NCBI GenBank assembly: GCA_017545185.1 | Contig: JAFWQJ010000060.1 | Location: 1 to 48,498, forward strand | Source of the DNA: Oscillospiraceae bacterium | GTDB lineage: Bacteria; Bacillota; Clostridia; Oscillospirales; Ruminococcaceae | DNA: 48,498 nt | Reading direction: 5' to 3' | Translations under genes and position numbers: made by a program | Notes under the pieces: model-generated | Database searches by the model: none | What the model saw: the letters and a program-made list of their open reading frames with translations, nothing else | Told to the model about the DNA's origin: nothing | Shown: in pieces, positions 34,682 through 42,265 of the stretch | How positions within the stretch are numbered: position 1 is the first letter of the stretch | How the letters are laid out: every line of letters starts with the position of its first letter

Positions 34682-35281
34682 AATCATCGCGGAGCGATAC
34701 AACAATGGCTGGAGCTGCGTGCCCTGCAGGGCGGCGGCGACGGTCTCCGGTACAAGCGAAAAATCCGCGACCAGCGAGGTCGGCTTCCGCTCCGGGTCAT
34801 CCTGTCCGAACGGCACAAAATAATAATGCCGCCGGTTCAGCAGATCACCGAGATTCCGCGCCGCCGCCGCAAGCCCGTCATTCGTCGCAATGCAGAGGAT
34901 CACCGGCTTGCCGCCCCGCAGATGCGACTTCACCGCCATCGGCACCGTGCCGTCCGTGATGCCCGCGGACAGCTTCGCCAGCAGATTTCCCGTGCACGGG
35001 CAGACTACCATGGCATCCGTCAGGTTTTTGGGGCCGATCGGCTCCGCCTCTGTGATCGAGCGGATGAGCCGTCCGCCGCTTAATTCCCGCAGCGGCGCGA
35101 GGAAATCCTCCGGCACACCGAACCGTGTCGGGATCGACGCAAAATGCTCCGACACGACCGGCAGCACCGCCGCGCCCGCACAGGCACACGCCTCCGCCGC
35201 CGCGACCGCCCGCGCCGCATTGCAGAATGAGCCGCACAGCGCAAACCCGAGCCGCACCCCGGAGAGATCAGGCATCTGCAT
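34679..35281 (-). CDS. dpaB: Dipicolinate synthase subunit B (flavoprotein)
   Basis: Subunit B (SpoVFB) works with subunit A to make dipicolinic acid, the calcium-binding compound of the spore core. The 200-residue product starts with the flavoprotein-type fold VRLGFALCGSFCNAARAV. It continues with MVVCPCTGNLLAKLSAGITDG and KPVILCIATNDGLAAAARNLGDLL, all family hallmarks. It is complete. The ATG at 35281 follows GGAGGG and overlaps by 14 bases the end of a dpaA remnant, the normal dpaA-dpaB junction. Because dpaA is broken here, this gene has no intact partner in the window. Confidence 0.9.
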   Translation of the reverse strand: MQMPDLSGVRLGFALCGSFCNAARAVAAAEACACAGAAVLPVVSEHFASIPTRFGVPEDFLAPLRELSGGRLIRSITEAEPIGPKNLTDAMVVCPCTGNLLAKLSAGITDGTVPMAVKSHLRGGKPVILCIATNDGLAAAARNLGDLLNRRHYYFVPFGQDDPERKPTSLVADFSLVPETVAAALQGTQLQPLLYRSAMI

Positions 35282-35420
35282 CACCGCCCTCCGCGTCCAG
35301 CAGCTCCTGCACGGTCTGCGCGACGATCTCACCGGCCGAAACCGGAGCCGTCTTGCCCGGCAGCGAGAGTGCCCAGATCACCTGCAGGCCGATCCCGGAA
35401 GCGGCTTCAAAGTCAACGCC
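35268..35420 (-). pseudogene. dpaA: 3' piece of split dpaA (dipicolinate synthase subunit A)
   Basis: The last 50 codons of dpaA remain. VDFEAASGIGLQVIWALSLP and GKTAPVSAGEIVAQTVQELL match the C-terminal catalytic-domain end of DpaA, and the stop codon overlaps dpaB as in intact operons. The homology stops abruptly at 35420. The preceding part of the protein is found on the same strand at 41918-42146, 6.5 kb away, and its last codons (LASKPG) would join this piece in frame. The piece has no start of its own. Confidence 0.8.
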
Positions 35421-35470
35421 CGATGACGTTAAAACCACAACAGCAGCTCCATCCCGGAAAGCGGTTTGCG

Positions 35471-35737
35471 TTATTCTCCGATTGCCGGAAACAGGTTTTC
35501 CGCATCTTCGTAATTCTCTTCCTCAGCAGGCTCGTCTGTTTCCAGAATTGTCAGTTCCGACCACAGATCAGGAAGCCCTCTTTCTTCCGTGAAAGTGGTT
35601 AGATTCGTCGTTTTCTTGCATCCGTCTTTTTGATAAACAATGCAATTACATTCATTGCATATCCGGATGATCTCCTGTGTCTGGTTCACGATTGCCAGTT
35701 GCAGATAATCAGCATAGCAGCCCGGACATAATATCAT
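35471..35737 (-). CDS. Small cysteine-containing (zinc-ribbon-like) protein
   Basis: An 88-residue acidic protein. Pairs of cysteines (ILCPGCYADY at the start and IRICNECNC at about 25-34) suggest a small zinc-binding fold. The rest is acidic (EPAEEENYEDAENLF). AGGAGG lies about 9 bases before the ATG. The gene is more AT-rich than its surroundings, which fits acquisition. It sits just inside the left end of the segment that splits dpaA. No family recognised. Confidence 0.6.
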   Translation of the reverse strand: MILCPGCYADYLQLAIVNQTQEIIRICNECNCIVYQKDGCKKTTNLTTFTEERGLPDLWSELTILETDEPAEEENYEDAENLFPAIGE

Positions 35738-35794
35738 TTCACGATTTCCTCCTTCCGGATAGATGATACACCGGCCGGTTTCACGGCGAGTGCT

Positions 35795-36517
35795 TCATAC
35801 AGCGTCAGAGCCGGTTCGTTTCCAGCATTTCAGCCGCCCCGACCGACCCGCTTCGGCCAGGATCCCCATGCTCCCGAGCAGATTCAGATACAGCCGCACA
35901 GGGAGCACCGGCGTATGCACCGCCTTTGCCAGTGCGGAAGCGGTCAGGGGCTCCGGAAGCGATTCCGGCAAGAAAAGTGCAAAGTCTGCCGGGGTATCCA
36001 GCATCACGATGCGCCGCAGTTCAAGCGGGATGCGGTCAAGCTTTTTCCGGCGCTCCTTCCCGCACTGTACGAAATACTCGGCGAGTTCGAGCTCACACAG
36101 GCAAATGCGGAACCGCGGGTCTGTCACATACTGCCGCAGCGTATAGATCTCCCGCATCGCGGAATACACATTTTCATGCTTCGGGGAACGCCGCTTCGAG
36201 AGCAGCTCCCCTGCTTCATCGACGCGGTACAGCGTTTTCTCCGCAATGACCGGGTGCACGACCGTCACCGGGCAGACCGGCAGGAATGCGTCCAGCTTCG
36301 GCTTTAAGCGGTGCAGCCCGCGCGTCTGGATCTCGATGACGCCGTCCTCCGTGACCGCGTCCGCGACGTACCCGCCGACCGGCCGCTCATGCGTTTCGGG
36401 ATCCGGCGCAAAATAATATTTCAGCGCGAGATGCAGCGTCTTTTCGCCGAGCGTGCCGATCCCCCGGCCGCCGGCATCCCTCTGCGCCGCTGCAAGCGCG
36501 GCTGCAAAATCGCCCAT
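35795..36517 (-). CDS. Uncharacterised protein with a possible PD-(D/E)XK nuclease-like fold
   Basis: A 240-residue soluble protein. The N-terminal half reads GTLGEKTLHLALKYYF and then VADAVTEDGVIEIQTRG. An early Glu plus a D-x(n)-E-I-Q pair resembles the active site of PD-(D/E)XK-type nucleases, though Gln replaces the usual Lys. The C-terminal half is helical, with a possible winged-helix segment (LTASALAKAVHTPVLPVRLY). I do not recognise an established family. GAGGTG precedes the ATG. It lies inside the segment that splits dpaA, next to the sugar transporter terminator. Confidence 0.6.
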   Translation of the reverse strand: MGDFAAALAAAQRDAGGRGIGTLGEKTLHLALKYYFAPDPETHERPVGGYVADAVTEDGVIEIQTRGLHRLKPKLDAFLPVCPVTVVHPVIAEKTLYRVDEAGELLSKRRSPKHENVYSAMREIYTLRQYVTDPRFRICLCELELAEYFVQCGKERRKKLDRIPLELRRIVMLDTPADFALFLPESLPEPLTASALAKAVHTPVLPVRLYLNLLGSMGILAEAGRSGRLKCWKRTGSDAV

Positions 36518-36532
36518 ATGCTCACCTCACAA

Positions 36533-36565
36533 AAAAGCACAGTGCCGCAGGGACACTGTGCTTTT
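36533..36565 (-). terminator. Terminator of the sugar ABC transporter operon
   Basis: A 12-bp perfect stem (AAAAGCACAGTG / CACTGTGCTTTT) with a 9-base loop. On the minus strand it ends in TTTTTTG. Confidence 0.9.
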
Positions 36566-36591
36566 GATGCTTTCGGGAATCCGAAGCCGGA

Positions 36592-37485
36592 TCACTCCTT
36601 GACACCGCCGGCAGCGACGCCGCCGATGATGAACTTGGACAGGATGATGTAGATCACGACAACAGGGACGATTGACAGGAAGATCGCGGCGTAGTTTGCG
36701 CCGGAATCCGGGCTGCGGTCGATCGAGATGACCTTCTGCACCATCATCGGCATCGTCAGCTGTTCCTTTTTGCCGGAAACGAGGACGATCGACTGGGTGT
36801 AGTAATCATTCCACTTCTGGATGAATGCGAAGATCGCCTGCACGGCAAACGCCGGCTTCATCATCGGAATGGAAATGGTCAGGAAGGTACGGAACTCATT
36901 GGAGCCGTCGATTCGGGCAGCCTCAATGATATCGAGCGGGAACGAGGACAGCATATACTGACGCATGAAGAACACGATTGCAGGTGCTGCGATCGAAGGA
37001 ACGATCAGCGGAATATAGCTGTCGAGCAGATTCATCTGAATCAGCAGGTTCATGAAACCAACGGCAGTGACCTGCGTCGGAACCATCATGACTGCGAGGA
37101 TGAACACAAATGCCGGGCCCTTAAGCTTGAAATCGTAAACAACGAGGCCGTAAGCGGTCAGGCCGGAGAAGAACACGGTCAGCGCGCTGCATCCGCCTGC
37201 AATGATCAGCGAGTTCAGCATACCGCGGAGCGGGTTGAAGAACTTGCTGTACAGGGTATTCGTGCGCAGGGTCTTGATGTTCTTGAACAGATGTGTACCC
37301 GGAATCAGAGAAACCTTCGAGATAATATCGGCATGTGCCTTCGTTGCATTGACAACGAGGATCCAGAGCGGGACCAGGCAGATCAGCGTCAGCAGGATCA
37401 GCGCGAAGTAGATTGCCGCAGACTTGATCAGCACCTGCGTCTGATAGCCGCCCTTGCCGTCATCATACGTAATACGCTTGCTCAT
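36592..37485 (-). CDS. Carbohydrate ABC transporter permease (MalG-like)
   Basis: A 297-residue inner permease of a CUT1-type sugar importer, with six transmembrane helices. The EAA loop that contacts the ATPase is EAARIDGSNEFRTFLTISIP (about 195-214), followed by MMKPAFAVQAIFAFIQKWNDY, characteristic of MalG-type subunits. It overlaps the other permease by 4 bases. No ATPase gene is in the window; such systems often share a common MsmK-like ATPase. The sugar is unknown. Confidence 0.92.
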   Translation of the reverse strand: MSKRITYDDGKGGYQTQVLIKSAAIYFALILLTLICLVPLWILVVNATKAHADIISKVSLIPGTHLFKNIKTLRTNTLYSKFFNPLRGMLNSLIIAGGCSALTVFFSGLTAYGLVVYDFKLKGPAFVFILAVMMVPTQVTAVGFMNLLIQMNLLDSYIPLIVPSIAAPAIVFFMRQYMLSSFPLDIIEAARIDGSNEFRTFLTISIPMMKPAFAVQAIFAFIQKWNDYYTQSIVLVSGKKEQLTMPMMVQKVISIDRSPDSGANYAAIFLSIVPVVVIYIILSKFIIGGVAAGGVKE

Positions 37486-38519
37486 ATCGAGAACCCGCCT
37501 CCTTTCGCTCTGCGCTTGGCTTCCTTGATCTGCTGTCTGCGCTTCTTTGCCTTCTCCATTGCGTCCTTATCACGCTGCACCCAGAAGACGAGTGCGCCGA
37601 GGATCGACGTAATGACGAACAGAATCACAGAAGCAGCAGCGGAATAGCCGAAGGAAGGCTTCGCAAAATTCTTGTGGAACATCTGATAAACAAACACAGC
37701 AACCGTTGCGATATTCTCGTTGATGACGTTGCCCGTATGGAGCATGAACGGGATATCGAACATCTGCAGACCGCCGATCATAGAGGTCAGCAGCGTGTAG
37801 ACCATGATCGTTTTCAGAAGCGGGAAGGTGATCTTCCAGAAGGTCTGACGGGAGTTTGCGCCGTCGATCTCAGCCGCCTCAAAGAGCGACTCGTTGATGC
37901 CCTGGATACCGGACATCAGCATGATCATGGTATTGCCGAACCACATCCAGACCTGAATAAACATGACAAGGACGCGGGCACTCCACACACCGGTAATGAT
38001 CTTCAGCGGTTCGACGCCGAGCTCCGGGTTGTTGCATCCGCGCAGCATGTTGATCACACTGTAGGAAGAATCGCCGAACAGGGAGAGGTACAGACCGGCA
38101 ACAGAGGCAGCGGTGATGATATTCGGCATATACATCACGACCTTGAAAAAGCCCTTGCCGGGCATCTTGACGCGCAGGTCGGTGAACCACACTGCGAGCA
38201 GCAGCGAGAGTGCGATCTGCGGAATGAAGTTGCCGACCCAGATGATGACGGTATTCTTCATGTAGCGCCAGAAGGTATCGTGGATACCCATGGCCTTGAA
38301 GTCATTTTCAGCCGGCGTCGCGAGAATCGTCTTAAAGTTGTCCAGACCGACAAAAGCGAGGTTCGTTCTGCCGCCGTTGGCATGGAATGCCAGGATGAAG
38401 GTCTGAAGCAGCGGATAAAGGCTGAAAATAAAGTACACGACAAAGAACGGCAGGATGAAGATGTAGCCGTACTTTGCGTAGCTGACGGATTTGATCCGCT
38501 TTTGTGCAGCTGTAGCCAT
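37482..38519 (-). CDS. Carbohydrate ABC transporter permease (MalF-like)
   Basis: A 345-residue CUT1-type permease, longer than its partner because of an extended N-terminus and periplasmic-side loops. The EAA loop is EAAEIDGANSRQTFWKITFP (about 219-238), followed by LLKTIMVYTLLTSMIGGLQMFD. It ends in a highly basic tail (KAKKRRQQIKEAKRRAKGGG). It is second in the operon, 159 bases after the substrate-binding protein gene, a spacing that leaves room for differential expression of the abundant binding protein. Confidence 0.92.
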   Translation of the reverse strand: MATAAQKRIKSVSYAKYGYIFILPFFVVYFIFSLYPLLQTFILAFHANGGRTNLAFVGLDNFKTILATPAENDFKAMGIHDTFWRYMKNTVIIWVGNFIPQIALSLLLAVWFTDLRVKMPGKGFFKVVMYMPNIITAASVAGLYLSLFGDSSYSVINMLRGCNNPELGVEPLKIITGVWSARVLVMFIQVWMWFGNTMIMLMSGIQGINESLFEAAEIDGANSRQTFWKITFPLLKTIMVYTLLTSMIGGLQMFDIPFMLHTGNVINENIATVAVFVYQMFHKNFAKPSFGYSAAASVILFVITSILGALVFWVQRDKDAMEKAKKRRQQIKEAKRRAKGGGFSI

Positions 38520-38678
38520 TCAGCACACCCTTTCAAGAAGAAATTAGTGAAAATTACGAATCAAGATAAAATATTCGCCTATTGGGCACGGAGGCCCAAT
38601 AGGCAAATATTCGGTTATGCTATTTTTCAGGCATTCTGTTTGTTTGCGAAATGTCTGAATGTCTGTCGGGAGTAAGAA

Positions 38679-40154
38679 TTACTCGACGGTCAGACCCTCG
38701 ATCGTAGCAGCGTTCTTCTTGAACTCAGTGATCATGTCATCGTAGGAAGCAACTTCGCCCTTAACATACTTGGTAACAGCGTTGTTGAATGCGTCCTTGA
38801 TCTGTGCATCGTATGCAGTGATCTTGCCGTCCATGTCGATCTTGGAAGCAGACTCGTACAGAACAGAGAACTGATCCTGGCCGCCGAGCAGAGCGTTCTT
38901 GTTGGAGCCGTCATCAACGATCTTCTTCATAACGGTCGGGTTGTTGACGAACTCGCCCTTGAACAGAGCGTACTCTTCCATGGTGTCCTCATCAACCGTG
39001 AAGTACTTGACGAAGTCACGAGCGATCTCGCCGTTGTCGCAGTTCGGGGACAGAGCCAGCCAAGAACCGCCCCATGCCCACTCAGACGGGCCAGCGGTGA
39101 TTCTGTACTTGCCGTAGATATCAGCATTCTTCGGGGTCTCGCCGTCATCTTCCATGCCGCCCTCAGCGTTGCTCAGCATAGAGCCCTTACCGAGGCACCA
39201 TGTGCAGAAGAAGTAACCCATGGTGGAGCCGTCCTGGCCGATCGGATACCAGCCCTTGTCATCCCACTGGGACTCCTTGGTCACATAGCCGTTATCCCAG
39301 TAATCCTTTGCGAGGTCTGCATACTCCTTGCAGTAGTCGTCGATGACCAGCTTGTCGTCCTTTGCCCATGCGTTCTTGCGGTTGTACTGCCAGACCTGCC
39401 ACATACCGCCGAGGGTATCAGCCATTGCGCACTTGCCGCCGGACTTTTCCTTAACGGTCTTTGCGGTCTCGGTGAACTTATCCCAGCTGTCAACGAACGG
39501 CTGCATCTCTTCCGGAGTCTTAACGCCGAGGTACTCCTCTGCGAGGTCTGCTCTGTAGACGTATGCACCCGGAGTTGCCTGCCAGGAAGCTGCCTTCAGG
39601 ACGCCGTTGTTATCGGTACCGATGGAAACGGTGTACGGATAGCAGCCGGAGAAGTCAGCATCGGTGAAGCCGAGCTTGCTCAGCGGAGCGGTGTAGTCAT
39701 CGTTGTTGATGTACTCAAGGATCCAGTCTGCCTCGAGAACGAACAGGTCAGCATCCTCGCCGCCTGCGAAGTAGGTAGCATACTGCTCGCGAGCTTCCTG
39801 GCCCTTGGAGCCGACGTTGACATACTCGACCTTGCCGGCGTACTCAGGCTTATTCTTGGTGAAGTTCTCGATCATCTTCTCGACGTCGTCGCCGGTCCAG
39901 CAGAGAACGGAGAGCTTGTCGCCGGTCTCAGGAACGTCGATCGCAACAGTGTCAGTGCTGCTGTTGTCTTCGCCGTTGTCATCAGTCGGGGTGGAATCCT
40001 CAACGGTGGAATCCTCAACGGTGGAATCCTCAACGGTGGAATCCTCGGTGGTGCTGTCGGTGTTAGCCGGGGTGTCGGTACCGCAAGCATAGAATGCGGT
40101 AGATGCGATTGCCAGAGTTGCAATCAGAGCAAGAGACTTCTTCAGTGCGTTCAT
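38679..40154 (-). CDS. Carbohydrate ABC transporter substrate-binding lipoprotein
   Basis: A 491-residue surface lipoprotein. The signal peptide ends at STAFYAC with the modified Cys at 24. A spacer follows with the tandem repeat STVED (about 38-60), encoded by four 15-base repeats at 39991-40050. The body is a two-lobed solute-binding fold of the sugar (MalE-like, extracellular) type; DKLSVLCWTGDDVEKMIENF and SEWAWGGSWLALSPNCDNGE are visible segments. It begins the operon with a strong GGAGGAAATT ribosome-binding site and captures the sugar for the two permeases downstream. The substrate is unknown. Confidence 0.9.
   Translation of the reverse strand: MNALKKSLALIATLAIASTAFYACGTDTPANTDSTTEDSTVEDSTVEDSTVEDSTPTDDNGEDNSSTDTVAIDVPETGDKLSVLCWTGDDVEKMIENFTKNKPEYAGKVEYVNVGSKGQEAREQYATYFAGGEDADLFVLEADWILEYINNDDYTAPLSKLGFTDADFSGCYPYTVSIGTDNNGVLKAASWQATPGAYVYRADLAEEYLGVKTPEEMQPFVDSWDKFTETAKTVKEKSGGKCAMADTLGGMWQVWQYNRKNAWAKDDKLVIDDYCKEYADLAKDYWDNGYVTKESQWDDKGWYPIGQDGSTMGYFFCTWCLGKGSMLSNAEGGMEDDGETPKNADIYGKYRITAGPSEWAWGGSWLALSPNCDNGEIARDFVKYFTVDEDTMEEYALFKGEFVNNPTVMKKIVDDGSNKNALLGGQDQFSVLYESASKIDMDGKITAYDAQIKDAFNNAVTKYVKGEVASYDDMITEFKKNAATIEGLTVE
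39991..40050 (-). repeat. 15-bp tandem repeat in the lipoprotein spacer
   Basis: Four units of GTGGAATCCTCAACG, the last with two changes, encode STVED repeats. A length-variable spacer between membrane anchor and binding domain is likely. Confidence 0.9.
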
Positions 40155-40386
40155 TTGGAATTTCCTCCTTCAAATTGCTGCGAAATTTTGCTGCGTTCGC
40201 AGCTGTGAAAATGTGGACCCGATCGTTCGGGTGGAATTTTCGCTGCGTTGAGCGCAGCCGGAAGCGCGGCCTGCATCCTTCCTACAGGTTTGCTTCCCTT
40301 GCAAACAAGGTCTGCCGGAGCGGGGTTCTTCCGGTGTCAGGCTTCCGTCGGAGCCCGTATCCCGCGTCCCTCGTTTTCATACTTGT

Positions 40387-40415
40387 AATATACACGAAAA
40401 AGGCCGAAAAGTCAA
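40387..40415 (-). promoter_or_regulatory. Promoter of the sugar ABC transporter operon
   Basis: On the minus strand TTGACT (40410-40415) and TATATT (40387-40392) with a 17-bp spacer, giving a leader of about 230 bases. Confidence 0.75.
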
Positions 40416-40694
40416 TGCATTACATCACTTTGTCATCTGATTTGGTTGTTTTGTGCATTCTACTCAACCCAAATCTTGCTGTCTTGTGCACAATTTGCGA
40501 TTTGATACCTGTATTTCACGATTTTTTGCGATTTTGTTACATTTCGGTTACAGTTTTCGCCCGATAATTTACAAAACGGCGTTCAAAAACCGATGCCATT
40601 TCACGAATCCGTGCAAAAATGGCCCCGATTTCCGTCATTTTCACCATGCTTTCACATTTTTTGCGGCTTTATCACAGAAATTGCGAAATACCCC

Positions 40695-40723
40695 TTGCAT
40701 TTTATTACGTTTTCCGTTATAGT
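40695..40723 (+). promoter_or_regulatory. Promoter of the 40757 gene
   Basis: TTGCAT (40695-40700) and TATAGT (40718-40723) with a 17-bp spacer, about 35 bases before the start codon. Confidence 0.75.
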
Positions 40724-40756
40724 AATAATAACCAATACAATTCCGGAGGTATTTCT

Positions 40757-41077
40757 ATGGCACATTATCCTTTTACCGACCGTCCCGGGCTGCTCGTACT
40801 GACCTGCACGCATGTTCTGGAGGGTGCGGATATCACAACGGTCTGTCACCATTTCAATGACAACACATGGGAATTTGTCTGTGACGGTCAGCACACCGAG
40901 GAAGAAGCGATCGTCATGAGCATCGGTGAGCTCTGCGAGAGCGACCCCTCGCTGCATCTCGTCTGCGACCTGCCGGTCGGCGCCGCCGCGACCAGAAAGA
41001 GCCGTGCGCACGCATGGCAGTTCGGCAGAATCGGCGGCGAGGACTACTACCCCGCCGCCGACACCAGAATGCCGTAA
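40757..41077 (+). CDS. Small DUF2185/Imm33-like protein
   Basis: A 106-residue soluble acidic protein, MAHYPFTDRPGLLVLTCTHV at the start. The pattern THVLEGADITTVCHHFNDNT-WEFVCDGQH-EEEAIVMSIGEL-DPSLHLVCDLP-AHAWQ resembles the small DUF2185/Imm33-type proteins found widely in Firmicutes, some as immunity proteins. The match is by pattern only. GGAGGT and a good promoter precede the ATG. It is the only plus-strand gene of the segment splitting dpaA and has no toxin beside it. Confidence 0.6.
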   Translation: MAHYPFTDRPGLLVLTCTHVLEGADITTVCHHFNDNTWEFVCDGQHTEEEAIVMSIGELCESDPSLHLVCDLPVGAAATRKSRAHAWQFGRIGGEDYYPAADTRMP

Positions 41078-41107
41078 AGCTGACAGCGGATCGTACAGGT
41101 ATCGCCT

Positions 41108-41857
41108 TCACGATCCGCTATTCACTATATAAAGGTGTTCCCTGAGCGTGTGCTCGAAATATTCCGGGCTGAGCCCCTCAGCGAACAGCAGCTCATGAAT
41201 ATCCTGATAACCGCCGAGCTGCTCCCGCAGCGAGAGGATCGCATCGGCCAGCTCCCCTGTCATGCCGGGCAGCTGCAGCAGATCGTCCCGTTCCGCCGCA
41301 TTCAGATCCAGCATTATCTGTCCTTGTTCCTGCTCCTGCGCTTCTGCGGGAGCAGGTTCTGTTTTCTGCGGCTCTGCATCCTGCGGCACTTCGGGCGCCG
41401 GATCAGGCTGCTCATCCGGAATATAAAACCGCTCCATAATGCGCGCCGCCAGTGTTTCCCCGATGCCGGGGATCTCCAGCAGCTGCGACCGCCTTGTGAA
41501 TCCGCCGGCGGAATCCCGGTAAGCGATGATCTCCGCCGCTAAAAATGCACCGACGCCGGACACTTCCTGCAATGCTGCCTCGTCCGCAGTATTGAGGTTG
41601 TAGTCCGGCGTTGTGCGTTGTAATACTTCATCTTTGCTTTGATCGCTTCGGGATGCGGTGACAGAAGGCGCAGCAACAGGCTGTTTTTCGGTTGCAGCGG
41701 CTGACGGCACTGTGCCGATCTCGGCAACAGGCGGGGTTTTCGTCTGCACACTGACAACGACCGGCTGCGAAGGCTTCTGCATCAGCACTGTGACCAGCAC
41801 CGTGACAAGCAGCGCCGCAAGTCCGGCAGCAATGAACCGTTCCTGTTTTTCGGGCAT
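41108..41857 (-). CDS. ComEA-like helix-hairpin-helix protein
   Basis: A 249-residue protein with a short cytosolic start, one transmembrane helix (about 9-27) and an extended linker. It has two helix-hairpin-helix DNA-binding units: YNLNTADEAALQEVSGVGAF (about 100-119) with PGIGETLAARIMERF, and LDLNAAERDDLLQLPGMTGE (about 195-214). ComEA proteins bind DNA outside the membrane during natural transformation; usually they have one HhH pair after the helix. The start at 41857 follows AAGGA; the frame is open upstream into the dpaA fragment, which is not part of this gene. Confidence 0.75.
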   Translation of the reverse strand: MPEKQERFIAAGLAALLVTVLVTVLMQKPSQPVVVSVQTKTPPVAEIGTVPSAAATEKQPVAAPSVTASRSDQSKDEVLQRTTPDYNLNTADEAALQEVSGVGAFLAAEIIAYRDSAGGFTRRSQLLEIPGIGETLAARIMERFYIPDEQPDPAPEVPQDAEPQKTEPAPAEAQEQEQGQIMLDLNAAERDDLLQLPGMTGELADAILSLREQLGGYQDIHELLFAEGLSPEYFEHTLREHLYIVNSGS

Positions 41858-41917
41858 TGCGCCACATCCTTCCGTCCCGACCGGCGAAGCCGATCCCGTA
41901 TGATCCTGAACGTCATC

Positions 41918-42146
41918 CCCGCCCGGCTTTGAAGCCAGATCGAGAATGAGCGCGTCCTTCCGGACAATGCGGAGCATATCGCGGTCCAGCAGCATAGCCG
42001 GGACCGTATTGATAACCAGCGGATAACTGCCGAGCACCTCCCGCAGCCTGCTGAGCTGCACGGTGCGGCTGCCTTCGCCCTCGCTCCGCGTCAGGTGAAA
42101 AAGGGAAACCGCTTGCCGTCCGGAAGCCGGATCCTTCCGCTTCTAC
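41918..42146 (-). pseudogene. dpaA: Middle piece of split dpaA
   Basis: The minus strand encodes RTVQLSRLREVLGSYPLVIN followed by TVPAMLLDRDMLRIVRKDAL and ILDLASKPGG, matching the NAD-binding half of dipicolinate synthase subunit A just before its C-terminal part. The C-terminal part is at 35268-35420. Upstream of this piece the frame hits two adjacent stops (around 42147-42152), and the N-terminal ~150 residues are missing or scrambled, so the gene is dead in this configuration. The AraC gene end lies 120 bases away. Confidence 0.75.
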
Positions 42147-42265
42147 TATATAATAGTATCGGCGTCCGGCCTGCTGCAAAACACCCGTAAATATCTTGCA
42201 GCAGGGTACTCCCAAAACACCAAGCAGATTTCCCGCAGGTCATCCGCCGTTTTTCCGAGGAGCGT

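Larger units (their letters stand above)
40155..40756. promoter_or_regulatory. Long leader and divergent promoters between transporter and 40757 gene
   Basis: No gene in 602 bases. The first 230 form a leader with hairpins, such as GCTGCGTTCGCAGC, GACCCGATCGTTCGGGT and GCTGCGTTGAGCGCAGC. Beyond lie the two divergent promoters (40387-40415 minus; 40695-40723 plus). The middle is AT-rich without visible structure. Confidence 0.5.
35421..41920. mobile_element. 6.5-kb segment interrupting dpaA
   Basis: This 6500-base stretch separates the two dpaA pieces. GATGACGTT at 35422-35430 and its inverse AACGTCATC at 41909-41917 lie just inside the two ends, like short terminal inverted repeats. Removing it would restore the dpaA reading frame exactly (SKPG-GVDF). 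It carries a sugar ABC transporter, a ComEA-like gene and small genes, but no recognisable recombinase or transposase. It may be an insertion, a skin-like element lacking its recombinase, or the trace of a rearrangement. Confidence 0.4.

Noticed and set aside
39991-40050. CRISPR-like direct repeats
   Set aside because: 15-bp units without spacers, in frame in a lipoprotein gene; no CRISPR array or cas gene was seen in the window.
35421-41920. Complete skin-like element that excises to restore dpaA
   Set aside because: No recombinase is visible inside, a housekeeping-type sugar transporter is included, and the 5' part of dpaA is degraded; kept only as a hypothesis among the findings.
41858-42061. 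ComEA gene starting in the dpaA piece
   Set aside because: The first 68 residues are dpaA sequence; the membrane helix and ribosome-binding site fit the start at 41857.
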